64,000 nt of DNA from Pedobacter cryoconitis (GCF_003259615.1 NZ_QLLR01000001.1:598491-662490), one strand, 5' to 3'. Shown: positions 27,029-36,554, counted from the stretch's first letter. Translations and numbers: made by a program. The notes: generated by a model not told the origin, from the letters alone.

Positions 27029-29323
27029 CTATTTTGTCTCTGTAGACATAGAATAAGGAAAATCACTTTCTGCAGTTCCCCTGGTTTTATTAGGTGAAGC
27101 AGTCATATCGAAATCCAATGTAGCCCCTTTAACTAAATCAGAGTGACTTAACCAGTTTTTACCATAAGCCTTACCATTGTACTTCAGCGCGTTGATATAC
27201 TTGTTATCTGCACTGTTTGCAGCAGCATTGATCACGATCTGTTTTCCATTATCCAGGTTCACCGTTACCTTTTTGAATAAAGGCGCGCCCACCACATACT
27301 GATCTGTAGCAGGAGTCACCGGATAGAAACCCATCGAAGAGAAAACATACCAGGCAGAAGTTTGTCCGTTATCTTCGTCTCCGCAATAACCATCAGGCGT
27401 AGCCTTATACATTCTGTCCATTGTTTCTCTTAACCAGTACTGCGCTTTCCAAGGTTGTCCGGCATAATTATACAAGTAAATCATGTGTTGTATCGGCTGA
27501 TTACCATGCGCATACTGACCCATATTTGCAATCTGCATTTCTCTGATTTCGTGGATCACAGAACCATAATAACTTGCATCAAATACAGGAGGCATCGTAA
27601 ATACAGAATCCAGTTTCTCAACAAACTTGTTTTTACCACCCATCAGTCCAACCAGACCATTTACGTCCTGGAAAACTGACCATGAATAATGCCAGCTGTT
27701 TCCTTCTGTAAAAGCATCTCCCCATTTAAACGGGTTAAAAGGTGATTGGAATGAACCATCTTTATTTTTCCCGCGCATTAAGCCTGACGAAGGATCAAAG
27801 ATGTTTTTATAATTCATCGCTCTTTTCTTATAAATATCAATTTCGGCAGCTGGTTTATTCAGCGCTCTTCCCAATTGATAAATCGTAAAATCATCATAAG
27901 CATACTCTAATGTTCTGGCTGCATTCTCATTCAGTTTAACATCATAAGGCACATAACCTAACTCATTGTAATACTTCACGCCTGCCCTTCCGACCGCTTC
28001 ATTTGGCCCTTCATTATTCGCACCATGTTTCAGCGCTTCAAATAAACTCTCAATATCATATCCGCGTAATCCTTTGATATAAGCATCCGCTACTACAGAA
28101 GCTGAATTGTTACCAATCATACAATTTGCATAACCCGGACTTGACCATTCAGGCAACCAGCCGCCTTCTTTATAATCATTCACCAGGCCTTCCTGCATTT
28201 CTTTATTAATCGCAGGATATACCAGGTTTAAGAAAGGATAAAGCGCTCTGAAGGTATCCCAGAATCCAGTACCAGCAAACATATATCCTGGCATAGTTTT
28301 ACCATTATACGGGCTCCAGTGAACAATTTTATTATTCGCGTCGATCTCATATAACTTATTCGGGAAAAATAAAGTCCGGTATAAACTTGAATAAAAAGTA
28401 CGCGTCTGATCAACAGTTCCGCCTTCAATAGAAATCTTACCTAAAGTCTTGTTCCATATCGCTCTTGATTTTTGCTGTGTAGCTTCAAAAGTATCATTTG
28501 CCAATTCTCTCTTCAAACTGATCTCGGCCTGCTCCACGCTGATAAAAGACGAAGCGACTTTCATCCCCACCTTTTCACCCTTTTCAGTTTTAAATCCTAT
28601 GATTGCACCGGAATGATCACTTTTTAGCTCCAGCGTGTCCTTTGCCAAAGTATTCCCATGCCATGTATTTGCAGAAGAAATAGCCTTATCGAAGTATATA
28701 ACAAAGTAATTTTTAAAATTAGCAGGCAGCGGGCCACTTGCATAACGCGTGCTGTATCCGATAACTTTTCTTTCCTTAGGGATAACTTTGATATATGATC
28801 CTTTATCAAAAGCATCAATAACCACATAAGAACTATCAGACTTCGGGAAAGTAAAACGGAACTGCGCCGCACGCTCTGTCGGTGTGATTTCAGTAGTTAC
28901 GTTCGCATCAGCCAGGTAAACACTGTAATAATATGGCTTTACAATTTCTGTCTTGTGAGAGAACCAGCTTGCCCGCTCATCCTGGTTGAATTTCATTTTA
29001 CCAGTTACCGGCATTACTGAAAACTGTCCGTAATCATTCATCCATGGAGAAGGCTGATGCGTTTGCTTGAATCCTCTTATTTTATCAGCATCATAAGTAT
29101 AAGCCCATCCGTCACCCATTTTACCGGTCTGCGGAGTCCAGAAATTCATTCCCCATGGAACTGCAATTGTAGGATAGGTATTACCATTAGACAGGCTTGG
29201 TTTACTTGCCGTCCCCATTAGCGGATTAACCCAGTCTACCGGGTCTGTTACTTTACCCGCTTGCTGTGCCAGTACAGGCATAGCCGCAGAAATAAGTAAT
29301 GCTGATAAGAAATGTTTCATCAT
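27029..29323 (-). CDS. GH92 exo-alpha-mannosidase, exported
   Basis: A calcium-dependent glycoside hydrolase family 92 enzyme trimming alpha-mannose from N-glycans or mannans, likely periplasmic. It has a signal peptide (residues 1-19, ending VLAQ), the N-terminal domain with VDWVNPLMGTASKPS, and the (alpha/alpha)6 barrel with GTGFWDTFRALYPFLNL, EWSSPGYANCMIGNNSA and the catalytic acidic region CGDEDNGQTSAWYVFSSMGFYPV. 764 residues is normal. It lies 35 bases after the basic secretory protein gene, so both are probably expressed together. Confidence 0.96.
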   Translation of the reverse strand: MMKHFLSALLISAAMPVLAQQAGKVTDPVDWVNPLMGTASKPSLSNGNTYPTIAVPWGMNFWTPQTGKMGDGWAYTYDADKIRGFKQTHQPSPWMNDYGQFSVMPVTGKMKFNQDERASWFSHKTEIVKPYYYSVYLADANVTTEITPTERAAQFRFTFPKSDSSYVVIDAFDKGSYIKVIPKERKVIGYSTRYASGPLPANFKNYFVIYFDKAISSANTWHGNTLAKDTLELKSDHSGAIIGFKTEKGEKVGMKVASSFISVEQAEISLKRELANDTFEATQQKSRAIWNKTLGKISIEGGTVDQTRTFYSSLYRTLFFPNKLYEIDANNKIVHWSPYNGKTMPGYMFAGTGFWDTFRALYPFLNLVYPAINKEMQEGLVNDYKEGGWLPEWSSPGYANCMIGNNSASVVADAYIKGLRGYDIESLFEALKHGANNEGPNEAVGRAGVKYYNELGYVPYDVKLNENAARTLEYAYDDFTIYQLGRALNKPAAEIDIYKKRAMNYKNIFDPSSGLMRGKNKDGSFQSPFNPFKWGDAFTEGNSWHYSWSVFQDVNGLVGLMGGKNKFVEKLDSVFTMPPVFDASYYGSVIHEIREMQIANMGQYAHGNQPIQHMIYLYNYAGQPWKAQYWLRETMDRMYKATPDGYCGDEDNGQTSAWYVFSSMGFYPVTPATDQYVVGAPLFKKVTVNLDNGKQIVINAAANSADNKYINALKYNGKAYGKNWLSHSDLVKGATLDFDMTASPNKTRGTAESDFPYSMSTETK

Positions 29324-29358
29324 TAGTTTTGTGTGGTTTTATAGCGTATAATATTATT

Positions 29359-30054
29359 CTAAATTATTGGATTTTGCACATAAGCAGCCCATAATTCAGG
29401 TAAAGTTTTTGTCGTTTGTGTTTTCCAGAATTCTTCTTTGTAAGTATGGGCCCTCATTTGCTGGTCAAGGTTTTTTACGATTCCCTGGTGCTCATGTTTC
29501 TCCAGCCAGGCCAGAAATCTTGCGGTAATACGATAGCCGTTATCATAGTTCTGCCCGGATTTATAATCAGGAAGCGTCCATTTAGCACCCGCATTATCAA
29601 CTCCATATTGATAACGTACATAATCTGCAATCCCTTCTGTGATCCACCACGGGCCGGCATTGCTGCCATAATTTTGTACAATGTGCATCACCTCATGCGT
29701 TACCACATCTATATCTCCGGGATGCTGTCTGAACCAGACCGGGCTAAAAGCAACAATTGTTCCCTGGGTCGCGGCCACTCCTTTATAAGTGGTATCGATT
29801 ACAAAAGTGACTTCTTTTGCCGTCTTTTCATTGTATTCCGCCTTCAAAGCAGGATAGACTTTAAAAAAAGTCCCGATCATTCTTTGTTTGACTACCGGTG
29901 AGAAACTTTTGTCCTGATTGATAAAGGTTAATTTCAATCCTTTTTTATAGACGACCTCTTTGTCTTTAAAAACAGCCTTTTGCTGAGCAGAAACAATGCC
30001 TGTGATGGAGAAGAATAGTGAGCTGGTTACAGCGATAGTCCGGATAAGGTTCAT
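29359..30054 (-). CDS. Basic secretory protein-type peptidase, exported
   Basis: A 231-residue exported protein of the basic secretory protein (plant BSP/PR-17-like) family, thought to be zinc peptidases. A signal peptide (residues 1-23, ending VSAQ) precedes a domain with H120-E-V-M-H124 and WWITEG (E140), the gluzincin metal set, then YVRYQYG and the C-terminal ITARFLAWLEKHE. It sits upstream of the GH92 gene with a 35-base gap, suggesting joint breakdown of glycoproteins. Activity has rarely been shown in bacteria. Confidence 0.9.
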   Translation of the reverse strand: MNLIRTIAVTSSLFFSITGIVSAQQKAVFKDKEVVYKKGLKLTFINQDKSFSPVVKQRMIGTFFKVYPALKAEYNEKTAKEVTFVIDTTYKGVAATQGTIVAFSPVWFRQHPGDIDVVTHEVMHIVQNYGSNAGPWWITEGIADYVRYQYGVDNAGAKWTLPDYKSGQNYDNGYRITARFLAWLEKHEHQGIVKNLDQQMRAHTYKEEFWKTQTTKTLPELWAAYVQNPII

Positions 30055-30218
30055 ATATGGTTATCAAATTAAAAACGATTTAGCAAATCAATAAACACCT
30101 ATTATCCTTTTCAAGTCCAAGCTAAATCTATCCCCTAATGTAATGGAGAAAACCTTAACAGACAAATAAATCCGGTAATATTTACAGGATAGAATCTATT
30201 AAATTCCCGTTTATAAAC

Positions 30219-30256
30219 AAAAAACCCTGAATCAGCTGTTGAATCAGGGTTTTTCT
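30219..30256 (-). terminator. Terminator after the small charged protein gene
   Basis: AAAAACCCTGA and TCAGGGTTTTT form an 11-base stem around a 13-base loop; A/T runs flank it on both strands. Confidence 0.75.
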
Positions 30257-30274
30257 TTAGAAATAATATTTTTA

Positions 30275-30481
30275 TCAGAAATCTCTTCCAGGCGTAGTAC
30301 CAGGCTCATGCCCTGCACCTAAAGGCTTATTCTTTCTTTCAGGTCTGTTCGCAAATGCAGATCTTCCAGATTCTGACTCAGAAGATGTTTCGCCACTGCT
30401 CAAATCTTCATCACTGTCAGTTTCTTTATAAACCGTTTTCTTTTTTTCTTCTTCGTGATCGTGCTTTTCCGGAGTATTCAT
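30275..30481 (-). CDS. Small highly charged protein, unknown function
   Basis: A 68-residue hydrophilic protein of low complexity: a His/Glu/Lys-rich start (EKHDHEEEKKK), an acidic Ser/Glu middle (DSDEDLSSGETSSESESG) and a Lys/Arg/Gly C-terminus ending GTTPGRDF. It has no membrane or globular segment and is probably disordered. I start at the ATG at 30481; a TTG two codons earlier is less likely. Own terminator downstream supports a real gene. I do not recognise a function; similar tiny acidic proteins are common in Pedobacter. Confidence 0.6.
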   Translation of the reverse strand: MNTPEKHDHEEEKKKTVYKETDSDEDLSSGETSSESESGRSAFANRPERKNKPLGAGHEPGTTPGRDF

Positions 30482-30583
30482 AACCAATGTTTTAATTAAA
30501 AATTATTGACAATTGAATACACAACAAGCCGGAAAAAATATAGTTTATATTATTTTATAATAAATCAGGAGAATCATCAATCA

Positions 30584-31114
30584 CTACAAAGGATGATATA
30601 AATAAACCTGTTTTTTAACCTTGCGGATGATGTCATTAAAATACAGTTCTTCTCTTTCTGTCACATTGGTCATCAACACTAAAGAATGAGAAACATGAGA
30701 ATCATGATAAGAAGGATGGAGATAATCAAAAGGTAAACAAACCAGCCCTAGTCTTTCATAAAAACCAATTCTGCGTATCGCATCCACAGAAGCAGGAGGC
30801 TCAACCTCCAGCAGCAACTTCCGGCTAACCATGAAATCTTTCATCACCCGCTCACCGAACTTCTTTCCCCTGTTTACCGGATCAATCGCCAGATGTTCAA
30901 TAAAACACCAGTCCTCAAACTTCCAGCTGGTTACAAAACCAATAGCTTTTTCCTCTTCCAAAACTACCTGCATCGTCATTTCCGGAACTGTGCCGATCAT
31001 TTTCAGCAATTGCTCCCAGTTCCTTCGCTCCTCCATTGGAAAAGCAGCATGATACAACTCCTCTACAAAGGCCAGATATGGACTCGTACTATTCTCTATA
31101 GCTATATATTGCAT
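30584..31114 (-). CDS. GNAT-family N-acetyltransferase
   Basis: A 176-residue GNAT-fold protein with IEHLAIDPVNRGKKFGERVM as the acetyl-CoA binding loop and RRIGFYERLGLV as the C-terminal beta-alpha unit. Substrate unknown. It lies downstream of the cysteine desulfurase but beyond a clear terminator, so it may have its own promoter. Confidence 0.85.
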   Translation of the reverse strand: MQYIAIENSTSPYLAFVEELYHAAFPMEERRNWEQLLKMIGTVPEMTMQVVLEEEKAIGFVTSWKFEDWCFIEHLAIDPVNRGKKFGERVMKDFMVSRKLLLEVEPPASVDAIRRIGFYERLGLVCLPFDYLHPSYHDSHVSHSLVLMTNVTEREELYFNDIIRKVKKQVYLYHPL

Positions 31115-31123
31115 AATTGTGGT

Positions 31124-31158
31124 AAAAAAAAAGCTCTGACCGCCGGCCAGAGCTTTTT
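31124..31158 (-). terminator. Terminator after the cysteine desulfurase gene
   Basis: AAGCTCTG and CAGAGCTT form a stem around a GC-rich loop, with a long T-run on the minus strand, just after the desulfurase stop. Confidence 0.85.
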
Positions 31159-31174
31159 GTAATCAATAAAATTC

Positions 31175-32323
31175 TTAAACTGCGATATTCTGCTCTACAA
31201 TATGTTTCACTTTTTCTATCACATAATCAATTTCCTCTTTCGTATTCAACTTGCTGAAAGAGAACCTGACCGATGGACGGTTCGGATCAGTACCTACAGC
31301 AGTTAACACATGAGATCCGATATTGGAACCTGAAGAACAAGCACTTCCGCCAGATGCAGAAATACCGTTAATATCAAGGTTAAACAATAACATATCTGAC
31401 ATATCCATTGCAGGGAATGATACATTCAGAACCGTATATAAACTTTTCTCAGGATCAGTTTCTCCATTAAAGCTAATCGCAGGAATTTCTGCAACCAGTT
31501 TATCTTTCATGTAAGTTTTCAAATCCTGAATATAAGTCTGGTGCGCTTCCATATGACTATAAGCTATTTCCAATGCTTTTGCCAATCCTACAATTCCATA
31601 TACATTTTCAGTTCCGCCACGCATATTACGTTCCTGCGCACCACCAAAAATCATCGGACTGATTTTTACTGTATGGTTTACAAATAAAAAGCCTACCCCT
31701 TTCGGACCATGCAGCTTATGTGCTGCACAAACCATAAAGTGTGCTTTAATCTTTCTTACATCATGTACATAATGACCCATGGTCTGTACCGTATCACAAT
31801 GATAAATAGCCTCATAACGTTCACAAATATCACCAACCTTTTCCATATCGGTTAAAGTTGCCAATTCATTGTTTGCGTGCATTAAAGAAACAAAAGAACG
31901 TGAATTCTCTTTTAACAGTTGCTCCAGATGATCATAATCAACATTACCCTTCGCATCAATATTTACAAAGCTCAGCTTATCAATAACACCATCTTTTAAT
32001 AACTGGCCAAGCGTATGCTCAACCGCATGATGCTCAATTTTTGAAGTAATGGCATGTTTAATTCCAAAAGCTGCAATACCACAACGTATAGCTGTATTAT
32101 CAGCCTCTGTGCCACCCGAAGTGAAAAATATCTCCGCAGGTGTCGCATTCAGTAAACCAGCTACAGTTTTACGGGCCTTTTCAATCAATGTACGTACCTC
32201 ACGGCCCTGCGCATGAATTGAAGATGGATTACCATAATAATTCTCCATCACATTAATCATTTCAGCCATTACCTCTTTATCAAGAGGTGTAGTTGCAGCA
32301 TTATCTAAATAGATCCTGTTCAT
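31175..32323 (-). CDS. Cysteine desulfurase (NifS/IscS type)
   Basis: A PLP enzyme that takes sulfur from cysteine as a protein persulfide for Fe-S clusters or thiolated tRNA. The 382-residue protein shows YLDNAATTPLD, TSGGTEADNTA, the PLP-lysine CAAHKLHGPKGVGF and the persulfide cysteine in GGSACSSGSNIGSHVL, a group I (IscS-like) loop. No isc or suf genes are adjacent, so its partner is open. It begins 6 bases after the phosphoglucosamine mutase gene and ends at a terminator, so they form one operon. Confidence 0.94.
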   Translation of the reverse strand: MNRIYLDNAATTPLDKEVMAEMINVMENYYGNPSSIHAQGREVRTLIEKARKTVAGLLNATPAEIFFTSGGTEADNTAIRCGIAAFGIKHAITSKIEHHAVEHTLGQLLKDGVIDKLSFVNIDAKGNVDYDHLEQLLKENSRSFVSLMHANNELATLTDMEKVGDICERYEAIYHCDTVQTMGHYVHDVRKIKAHFMVCAAHKLHGPKGVGFLFVNHTVKISPMIFGGAQERNMRGGTENVYGIVGLAKALEIAYSHMEAHQTYIQDLKTYMKDKLVAEIPAISFNGETDPEKSLYTVLNVSFPAMDMSDMLLFNLDINGISASGGSACSSGSNIGSHVLTAVGTDPNRPSVRFSFSKLNTKEEIDYVIEKVKHIVEQNIAV

Positions 32324-32329
32324 TCTGTA

Positions 32330-33718
32330 TTAATTCAATTTTAAAATTTCTTTGATGTCTGATATGATTTTGTTCGCCAGGTTTTCAGCTACAGTTTCAT
32401 TTTCCGCTTCGCTGTAGATACGGATAATTGGTTCTGTATTTGACTTACGCAGGTGAACCCACTCGTTATCAAACTCTATTTTCAATCCGTCGATAGTACT
32501 GTTTGGTTGATTTTTGTACTTTTCCTGTACTTTAACCAGCAAAGCATCAATATCCATTTCAGGAGTTAAAGTGATCTTATTTTTAGAAATATGATAATTC
32601 GGATAGCTGCTTCTTAACAACGAAACAGATTTACCGAATTTCGCAAGATGTGTTAAAAACAAAGCGATCCCAACCAAAGCATCACGGCCGTAGTGTAATT
32701 CAGGATAGATGATCCCGCCATTACCCTCACCACCAATAATTGCATTGGTTGCTTTCATCTGGTTCACTACATTCACTTCACCCACAGCAGCAGCATGGTA
32801 TTCTCCGCCCGCTCTGAGGGTTACATCTTTTAAAGCTCTTGTTGATGATAAATTAGAAACCGTGTTGCCCACCTGATTCTTCAAAATATAATCCGCCACA
32901 GCAACCAGAGTATACTCCTCACCGAACATCGTTCCGTCTTCACAAACAAAACATAAACGGTCTACATCAGGATCTACTACAATACCCAGATCTGCCTGTT
33001 TGCTTTGTACTACCTTAGCAATTTCAGTCAGATTTTCAGGTAACGGCTCCGGATTGTGCGGGAACTCACCATTTGGCTCACAATACAGTTCGAACACCGT
33101 CTCCACCCCTAATGCTTTTAATAAAGCAGGAATAAAAATACCGCCTGTAGAGTTCACACAGTCAATTGCAATTTTGAAATTTGCCTTTTTGATCAATTCA
33201 ACATCAACCAGCGGCAAAGCCAGGATTACATCAATATGTTTTTGCAGATAAGAGTCATCATAAGTAACTTTTCCAAGGTCATTCACCTCAGCAAAAGAAA
33301 AATCAGCTCTTTCAGCAATTTCTAATACTTCTTTACCATTTTCATCATTGATAAACTCACCCTTCTCATTTAAGAGCTTCAATGCGTTCCACTGTTTAGG
33401 ATTATGGCTGGCTGTCAGAATAATTCCACCACCCGCTTTTTCCATCGGGACAGCAATTTCGACAGTTGGCGTAGTCGATAAGCCAAGGTCTATCACTTCA
33501 ATACCCAGTCCCTGTAAAGTACCAGTCACTAAGTTATTTACCATGTCTCCCGAGATCCGTGCATCCCGTCCGAGTACGATTTTCTTAATATTCGTATTTT
33601 TAATTACCCACGCGCCATAAGCTGCGGTAAACTTCACTATATCAATAGGTGTTAGCCCATTTCCAGCGATTCCGCCGATAGTTCCCCTGATTCCTGAAAT
33701 AGATTTTATAAGTGTCAA
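32330..33718 (-). CDS. glmM: Phosphoglucosamine mutase
   Basis: An alpha-D-phosphohexomutase that turns glucosamine-6-phosphate into glucosamine-1-phosphate for peptidoglycan and LPS. The 462-residue protein has the phosphoserine loop LTASHNPKQWNALKLL, the metal loop DPDVDRL and the sugar loop EGNGGIIYPE (GEGNGG). A phosphomannomutase role cannot be excluded. The conserved N-terminus MTLIKSISGIRGTIGG begins at a TTG codon with no ATG in frame nearby. A TATTTTTG promoter element lies 20 bases upstream. Operon with the cysteine desulfurase. Confidence 0.9.
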   Translation of the reverse strand: MTLIKSISGIRGTIGGIAGNGLTPIDIVKFTAAYGAWVIKNTNIKKIVLGRDARISGDMVNNLVTGTLQGLGIEVIDLGLSTTPTVEIAVPMEKAGGGIILTASHNPKQWNALKLLNEKGEFINDENGKEVLEIAERADFSFAEVNDLGKVTYDDSYLQKHIDVILALPLVDVELIKKANFKIAIDCVNSTGGIFIPALLKALGVETVFELYCEPNGEFPHNPEPLPENLTEIAKVVQSKQADLGIVVDPDVDRLCFVCEDGTMFGEEYTLVAVADYILKNQVGNTVSNLSSTRALKDVTLRAGGEYHAAAVGEVNVVNQMKATNAIIGGEGNGGIIYPELHYGRDALVGIALFLTHLAKFGKSVSLLRSSYPNYHISKNKITLTPEMDIDALLVKVQEKYKNQPNSTIDGLKIEFDNEWVHLRKSNTEPIIRIYSEAENETVAENLANKIISDIKEILKLN

Positions 33719-33738
33719 CTGCTATGAATTTTGTTTTC

Positions 33739-33746
33739 CAAAAATA
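33739..33746 (-). promoter_or_regulatory. -7 promoter element for glmM (TATTTTTG)
   Basis: TATTTTTG on the minus strand matches TAnnTTTG and lies 20 bases before the TTG start of glmM. Confidence 0.45.
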
Positions 33747-33847
33747 GTAAAAATTTAAGTAGGCGGTGTCATATTATAGCCTGTTTAATGTCAATGTAAT
33801 AAAAATGTTTATTGCCTGAATGTCCACCCAGTTGCATTCCTAATCAC

Positions 33848-33855
33848 TATATTTG
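33848..33855 (+). promoter_or_regulatory. -7 promoter element for the methyltransferase-PAP2-ZIP operon (TATATTTG)
   Basis: TATATTTG matches TAnnTTTG and lies 26 bases before the methyltransferase ATG. A TTG lies about 23 bases further upstream. Confidence 0.5.
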
Positions 33856-33881
33856 CTTTTTCTAAATTTAAGACGGTCCTT

Positions 33882-34613
33882 ATGCAGCGAAAGTGGTTTC
33901 AATATTGGTTCAATTCTCCCTATTATCATATCTTATATAGTCAGCGTAACGACGCTGAAGCAGAGTTTTTAATTGATAACCTGACAGCTTACCTGAAGCC
34001 CGCACTACATTCCCGTATGCTGGATATTGCCTGCGGAAGAGGTCGTCATTCCGTTTATTTAAACAAAAAAGGATTTGACGTTACCGGCATTGACCTTTCT
34101 GAACAAAGTATCAAATACGCCAAACAATTCGAGCAGAAACACCTTCACTTTTTTGTGCACGATATGCGTAAACTCGGCTACATCAATTATTATGATATTG
34201 CCCTGAACCTTTTCACCAGTTTCGGATACTTTGATACAGAGAAAGATCACGTCAACGCGCTTAAATCTTTCAGAAAAAGTATCAAAGAAGATGGAACCGT
34301 AGTCATTGATTATTTCAACACGCAGAAAATTATCAGTAACCTGACACACAGAGAAACAAAAACTCTTGAAGGCATAGAATTTGATCTTCGTAAATTTGTT
34401 GCAGAAGGTAAAATCATTAAACATATCAACTTCGAACACAAAAGCAAACATTACGCTTTTGAAGAACGTGTACAAGCATTCAGTCTGGCTGATTTTGAAC
34501 GGATGCTTGAAAAAAGCGGACTAAAAATCGTGGAAACATTCGGTAGTTATAGCCTGGAACCTTTTGATGTCGCTAAATCTGACAGATTAATCCTTGTTTG
34601 TAAAAAAGTATGA
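33882..34613 (+). CDS. Class I SAM-dependent methyltransferase
   Basis: A 243-residue methyltransferase with SAM motif I as LDIACGRGRHSVYLNKKGFDVTGIDLS (residues about 47-73) and motif IV-like NLFTSFGYF. The acceptor is not evident. It starts the three-gene run methyltransferase-PAP2-ZIP, overlapping the PAP2 gene by 4 bases (ATGA). Confidence 0.88.
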   Translation: MQRKWFQYWFNSPYYHILYSQRNDAEAEFLIDNLTAYLKPALHSRMLDIACGRGRHSVYLNKKGFDVTGIDLSEQSIKYAKQFEQKHLHFFVHDMRKLGYINYYDIALNLFTSFGYFDTEKDHVNALKSFRKSIKEDGTVVIDYFNTQKIISNLTHRETKTLEGIEFDLRKFVAEGKIIKHINFEHKSKHYAFEERVQAFSLADFERMLEKSGLKIVETFGSYSLEPFDVAKSDRLILVCKKV

Positions 34614-35173
34614 TAGAAAGCCTGCATACCTTTGATGTAGAACTGTTTCTGAAAATTCACAGAGGATTATCGAACGGTTTCCTGGACTGGTTTTTACCAT
34701 TGATGCGCAACAGGTACACCTGGGCTCCACTATACCTGTTTATTATCATTTTCAGTTTCAAAGAATATAAAAAAGGAGGCTGGTATATTATCGGAGGGGT
34801 ACTCCTTACGTTTGCCCTGGGCGATATGATCTCTTCCAGGTTCATTAAGCCATTTGTGGCCAGGCTGAGGCCCTGCAATGAACCGACATTAATTCATGAT
34901 ATAATTCACCGTGTGCCCTGCGGCAGCGGCTATAGTTTCCCATCCGCACATGCAACAAACCATTTCGGTATTGCCGTGTTTTTAATTATGGTTTTCTATC
35001 CACGATGGAAGCCAATTCTGCCTGTTGGCCTGGCCTGGGCATTTATTATTTCTTTTGCACAAATATACGTTGGCGTACATTATCCGATTGATACCATAGC
35101 AGGTGCTGCTTTAGGCTCAACTATCGGATTTTTAGTGTCCCTGATTTATAAAAAACTACAACCAGCACTTTAA
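34610..35173 (+). CDS. PAP2-family membrane phosphatase
   Basis: A 187-residue integral membrane phosphatase of the PAP2 superfamily, acting on lipid phosphates such as undecaprenyl pyrophosphate or phosphatidate. The three motifs are KPFVARLRP, PSAHATNH (as PSGH) and AQIYVGVHYPID. In the third motif the usual Ser-Arg is Ala-Gln, a change I think occurs in several Bacteroidota relatives; the catalytic His is kept. Five or six membrane helices. Overlaps the methyltransferase by 4 bases and the ZIP gene by 1. Confidence 0.9.
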   Translation: MIESLHTFDVELFLKIHRGLSNGFLDWFLPLMRNRYTWAPLYLFIIIFSFKEYKKGGWYIIGGVLLTFALGDMISSRFIKPFVARLRPCNEPTLIHDIIHRVPCGSGYSFPSAHATNHFGIAVFLIMVFYPRWKPILPVGLAWAFIISFAQIYVGVHYPIDTIAGAALGSTIGFLVSLIYKKLQPAL

Positions 35174-35898
35174 TGGAAGTTTGGAAAATCTTAATCCTGT
35201 TCTTTTGCGCCTTTTTAGGAGGGCTATCAATTTTTTTAGTTAAAAGTGATAAGTCACAATTGCTGAAACTTATACTTTCTTTTAGTGGTGCTTATTTATT
35301 TGCGATCACTGTACTACACCTGATCCCCGATGCTTACAGCGGGCCTGATCACGCAGAAATAGGGATTTACATCTTAATCGGATTCCTTTTACAGATCCTG
35401 TTAGAACAATTCTCTGAAGGCGTAGAACATGGCCATATCCACAAACACAATGATACGCAGATCTTTCCTTATGGAATCATGATCAGTTTGTGTTTACACG
35501 CATTTTTAGAAGGGATGCCGCTTGCAGCAGATCAGCACAATGCCTTAATCTTTGGTATTTCCCTGCATCATATTCCCGCTGCATTTGCACTGGCGAGCAT
35601 ATTGATGCAAAACAAATTTAAGCCTGCCGGAATTGTCTTCTACCTGGCTGTTTTTGCGATCATGGCTCCTTTAGGGTTCTGGGTCAGTAACGGCATCAGT
35701 ACAGGAAGTATTGGCGGGATAGAAGTATACTTTCATAAAATGATGGGAATTGTGATCGGGATATTTTTACATATCTCTACCACGATCTTATTCGAATCCA
35801 GCGTAGACCATAAAGTTTCCAAAAGAAAGATGGTTGCTGTTTTATTGGGTATTGGGATTGCCCTGATTGGATTTTACACCTCAGGGCATAGTCACTAG
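35173..35898 (+). CDS. ZIP-family metal transporter
   Basis: A 241-residue membrane protein of the ZIP family, which imports zinc or other divalent metals. About eight helices are seen. The metal-site helices read LCLHAFLEGMPLA (HxxxE) and GISLHHIPAAFAL, where the usual HxxPEG Glu is Ala. A His-rich loop (EHGHIHKHND) lies between helices 3 and 4. Last gene of the methyltransferase-PAP2-ZIP operon, convergent with the MarR gene 22 bases away. Confidence 0.9.
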   Translation: MEVWKILILFFCAFLGGLSIFLVKSDKSQLLKLILSFSGAYLFAITVLHLIPDAYSGPDHAEIGIYILIGFLLQILLEQFSEGVEHGHIHKHNDTQIFPYGIMISLCLHAFLEGMPLAADQHNALIFGISLHHIPAAFALASILMQNKFKPAGIVFYLAVFAIMAPLGFWVSNGISTGSIGGIEVYFHKMMGIVIGIFLHISTTILFESSVDHKVSKRKMVAVLLGIGIALIGFYTSGHSH

Positions 35899-35920
35899 AT
35901 ATAAAAAACAGGCAGGGTAT

Positions 35921-36379
35921 TTAAGCCTTGCCTCTTGCTTTTTCCAGTAAAGAAGTCAATTGTTCCGCTTCCTGACGTGTTAAATTCGCAGAGAGAATAG
36001 CAGACAGATCCATTTCCTTATCCATTTTCTTTAACAGCGCCAGTCCCTTCTCATTAATTGATATATCAACCGCGCGTTTATCATAAGTATTGGTCTTTTT
36101 ACAAATCAAATCCTTCTGCACCAGCCGGTCAACAATCCGCGAAGCATCACACATCTTATCAAGCATTCTGGATTTAAGCAGATTGATAGTCGAAGGCTCC
36201 GGATGCTGGCCGCGTAAAATTCTGAGCACATTAAACTGCTGATTGGTAATATCATACAATGAAACAGCCTGTTTCACCTGATCATTACACCAATTCTGCG
36301 TAAACGCCACGTTGACCATAGCCTCGTGGAATATGCTTTCATAGCGGGGAGCTTTTATTTCTTTCTGCAACTGTATCAC
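35921..36379 (-). CDS. MarR-family transcriptional regulator
   Basis: A 152-residue winged-helix regulator. The DNA-binding region reads ITNQQFNVLRILRGQHPEPSTINLLKSRMLDKMCDASRIVDRLVQKDLICKK in its expected order, with wing residues TYDKRAVDISINEKG. It starts with GTG one base after the DUF5522 stop, so it is translated from the coaE-MBL-DUF5522 transcript or a nearby promoter. Its ligand and targets are unknown; the preceding genes are possible targets. Confidence 0.9.
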   Translation of the reverse strand: MIQLQKEIKAPRYESIFHEAMVNVAFTQNWCNDQVKQAVSLYDITNQQFNVLRILRGQHPEPSTINLLKSRMLDKMCDASRIVDRLVQKDLICKKTNTYDKRAVDISINEKGLALLKKMDKEMDLSAILSANLTRQEAEQLTSLLEKARGKA

Positions 36380-36380
36380 G

Positions 36381-36554
36381 TTATCTTTTTTCTGAAGTTA
36401 GTTCACTATCATTCCCATTGTTCTTTTTCCTGCCGTATTTCCATGGGCAGTGCTTGCAACCATTTTTGCAGCAATAACCACGTTTAAGGTGGTATGCTTC
36501 TGTAAAAACCATTAAACCCTGCTCATTGAAATAATAATCGGCACTCTGTTCCAT
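36381..36554 (-). CDS. Small Cys-rich DUF5522-type protein
   Basis: A 57-residue ORF that is easily missed. It begins MEQSADYYFNEQGLMVFTEA and has the motif GYCCKNGCKHCPWKYG with four cysteines, spaced to bind a metal, and a charged tail. I recognise this as the DUF5522 pattern. Its ATG overlaps the MBL stop by one base (TAATG) and its stop is one base before the MarR start, so it is clearly embedded in the operon. Function unknown; a metal or Fe-S role is inference. Confidence 0.85.
   Translation of the reverse strand: MEQSADYYFNEQGLMVFTEAYHLKRGYCCKNGCKHCPWKYGRKKNNGNDSELTSEKR

Noticed and set aside
35909..35933. Weak hairpin between the ZIP and MarR genes as terminator
   Set aside because: Stem needs a mismatch or wobble and overlaps the MarR coding end; too weak to list as a feature.
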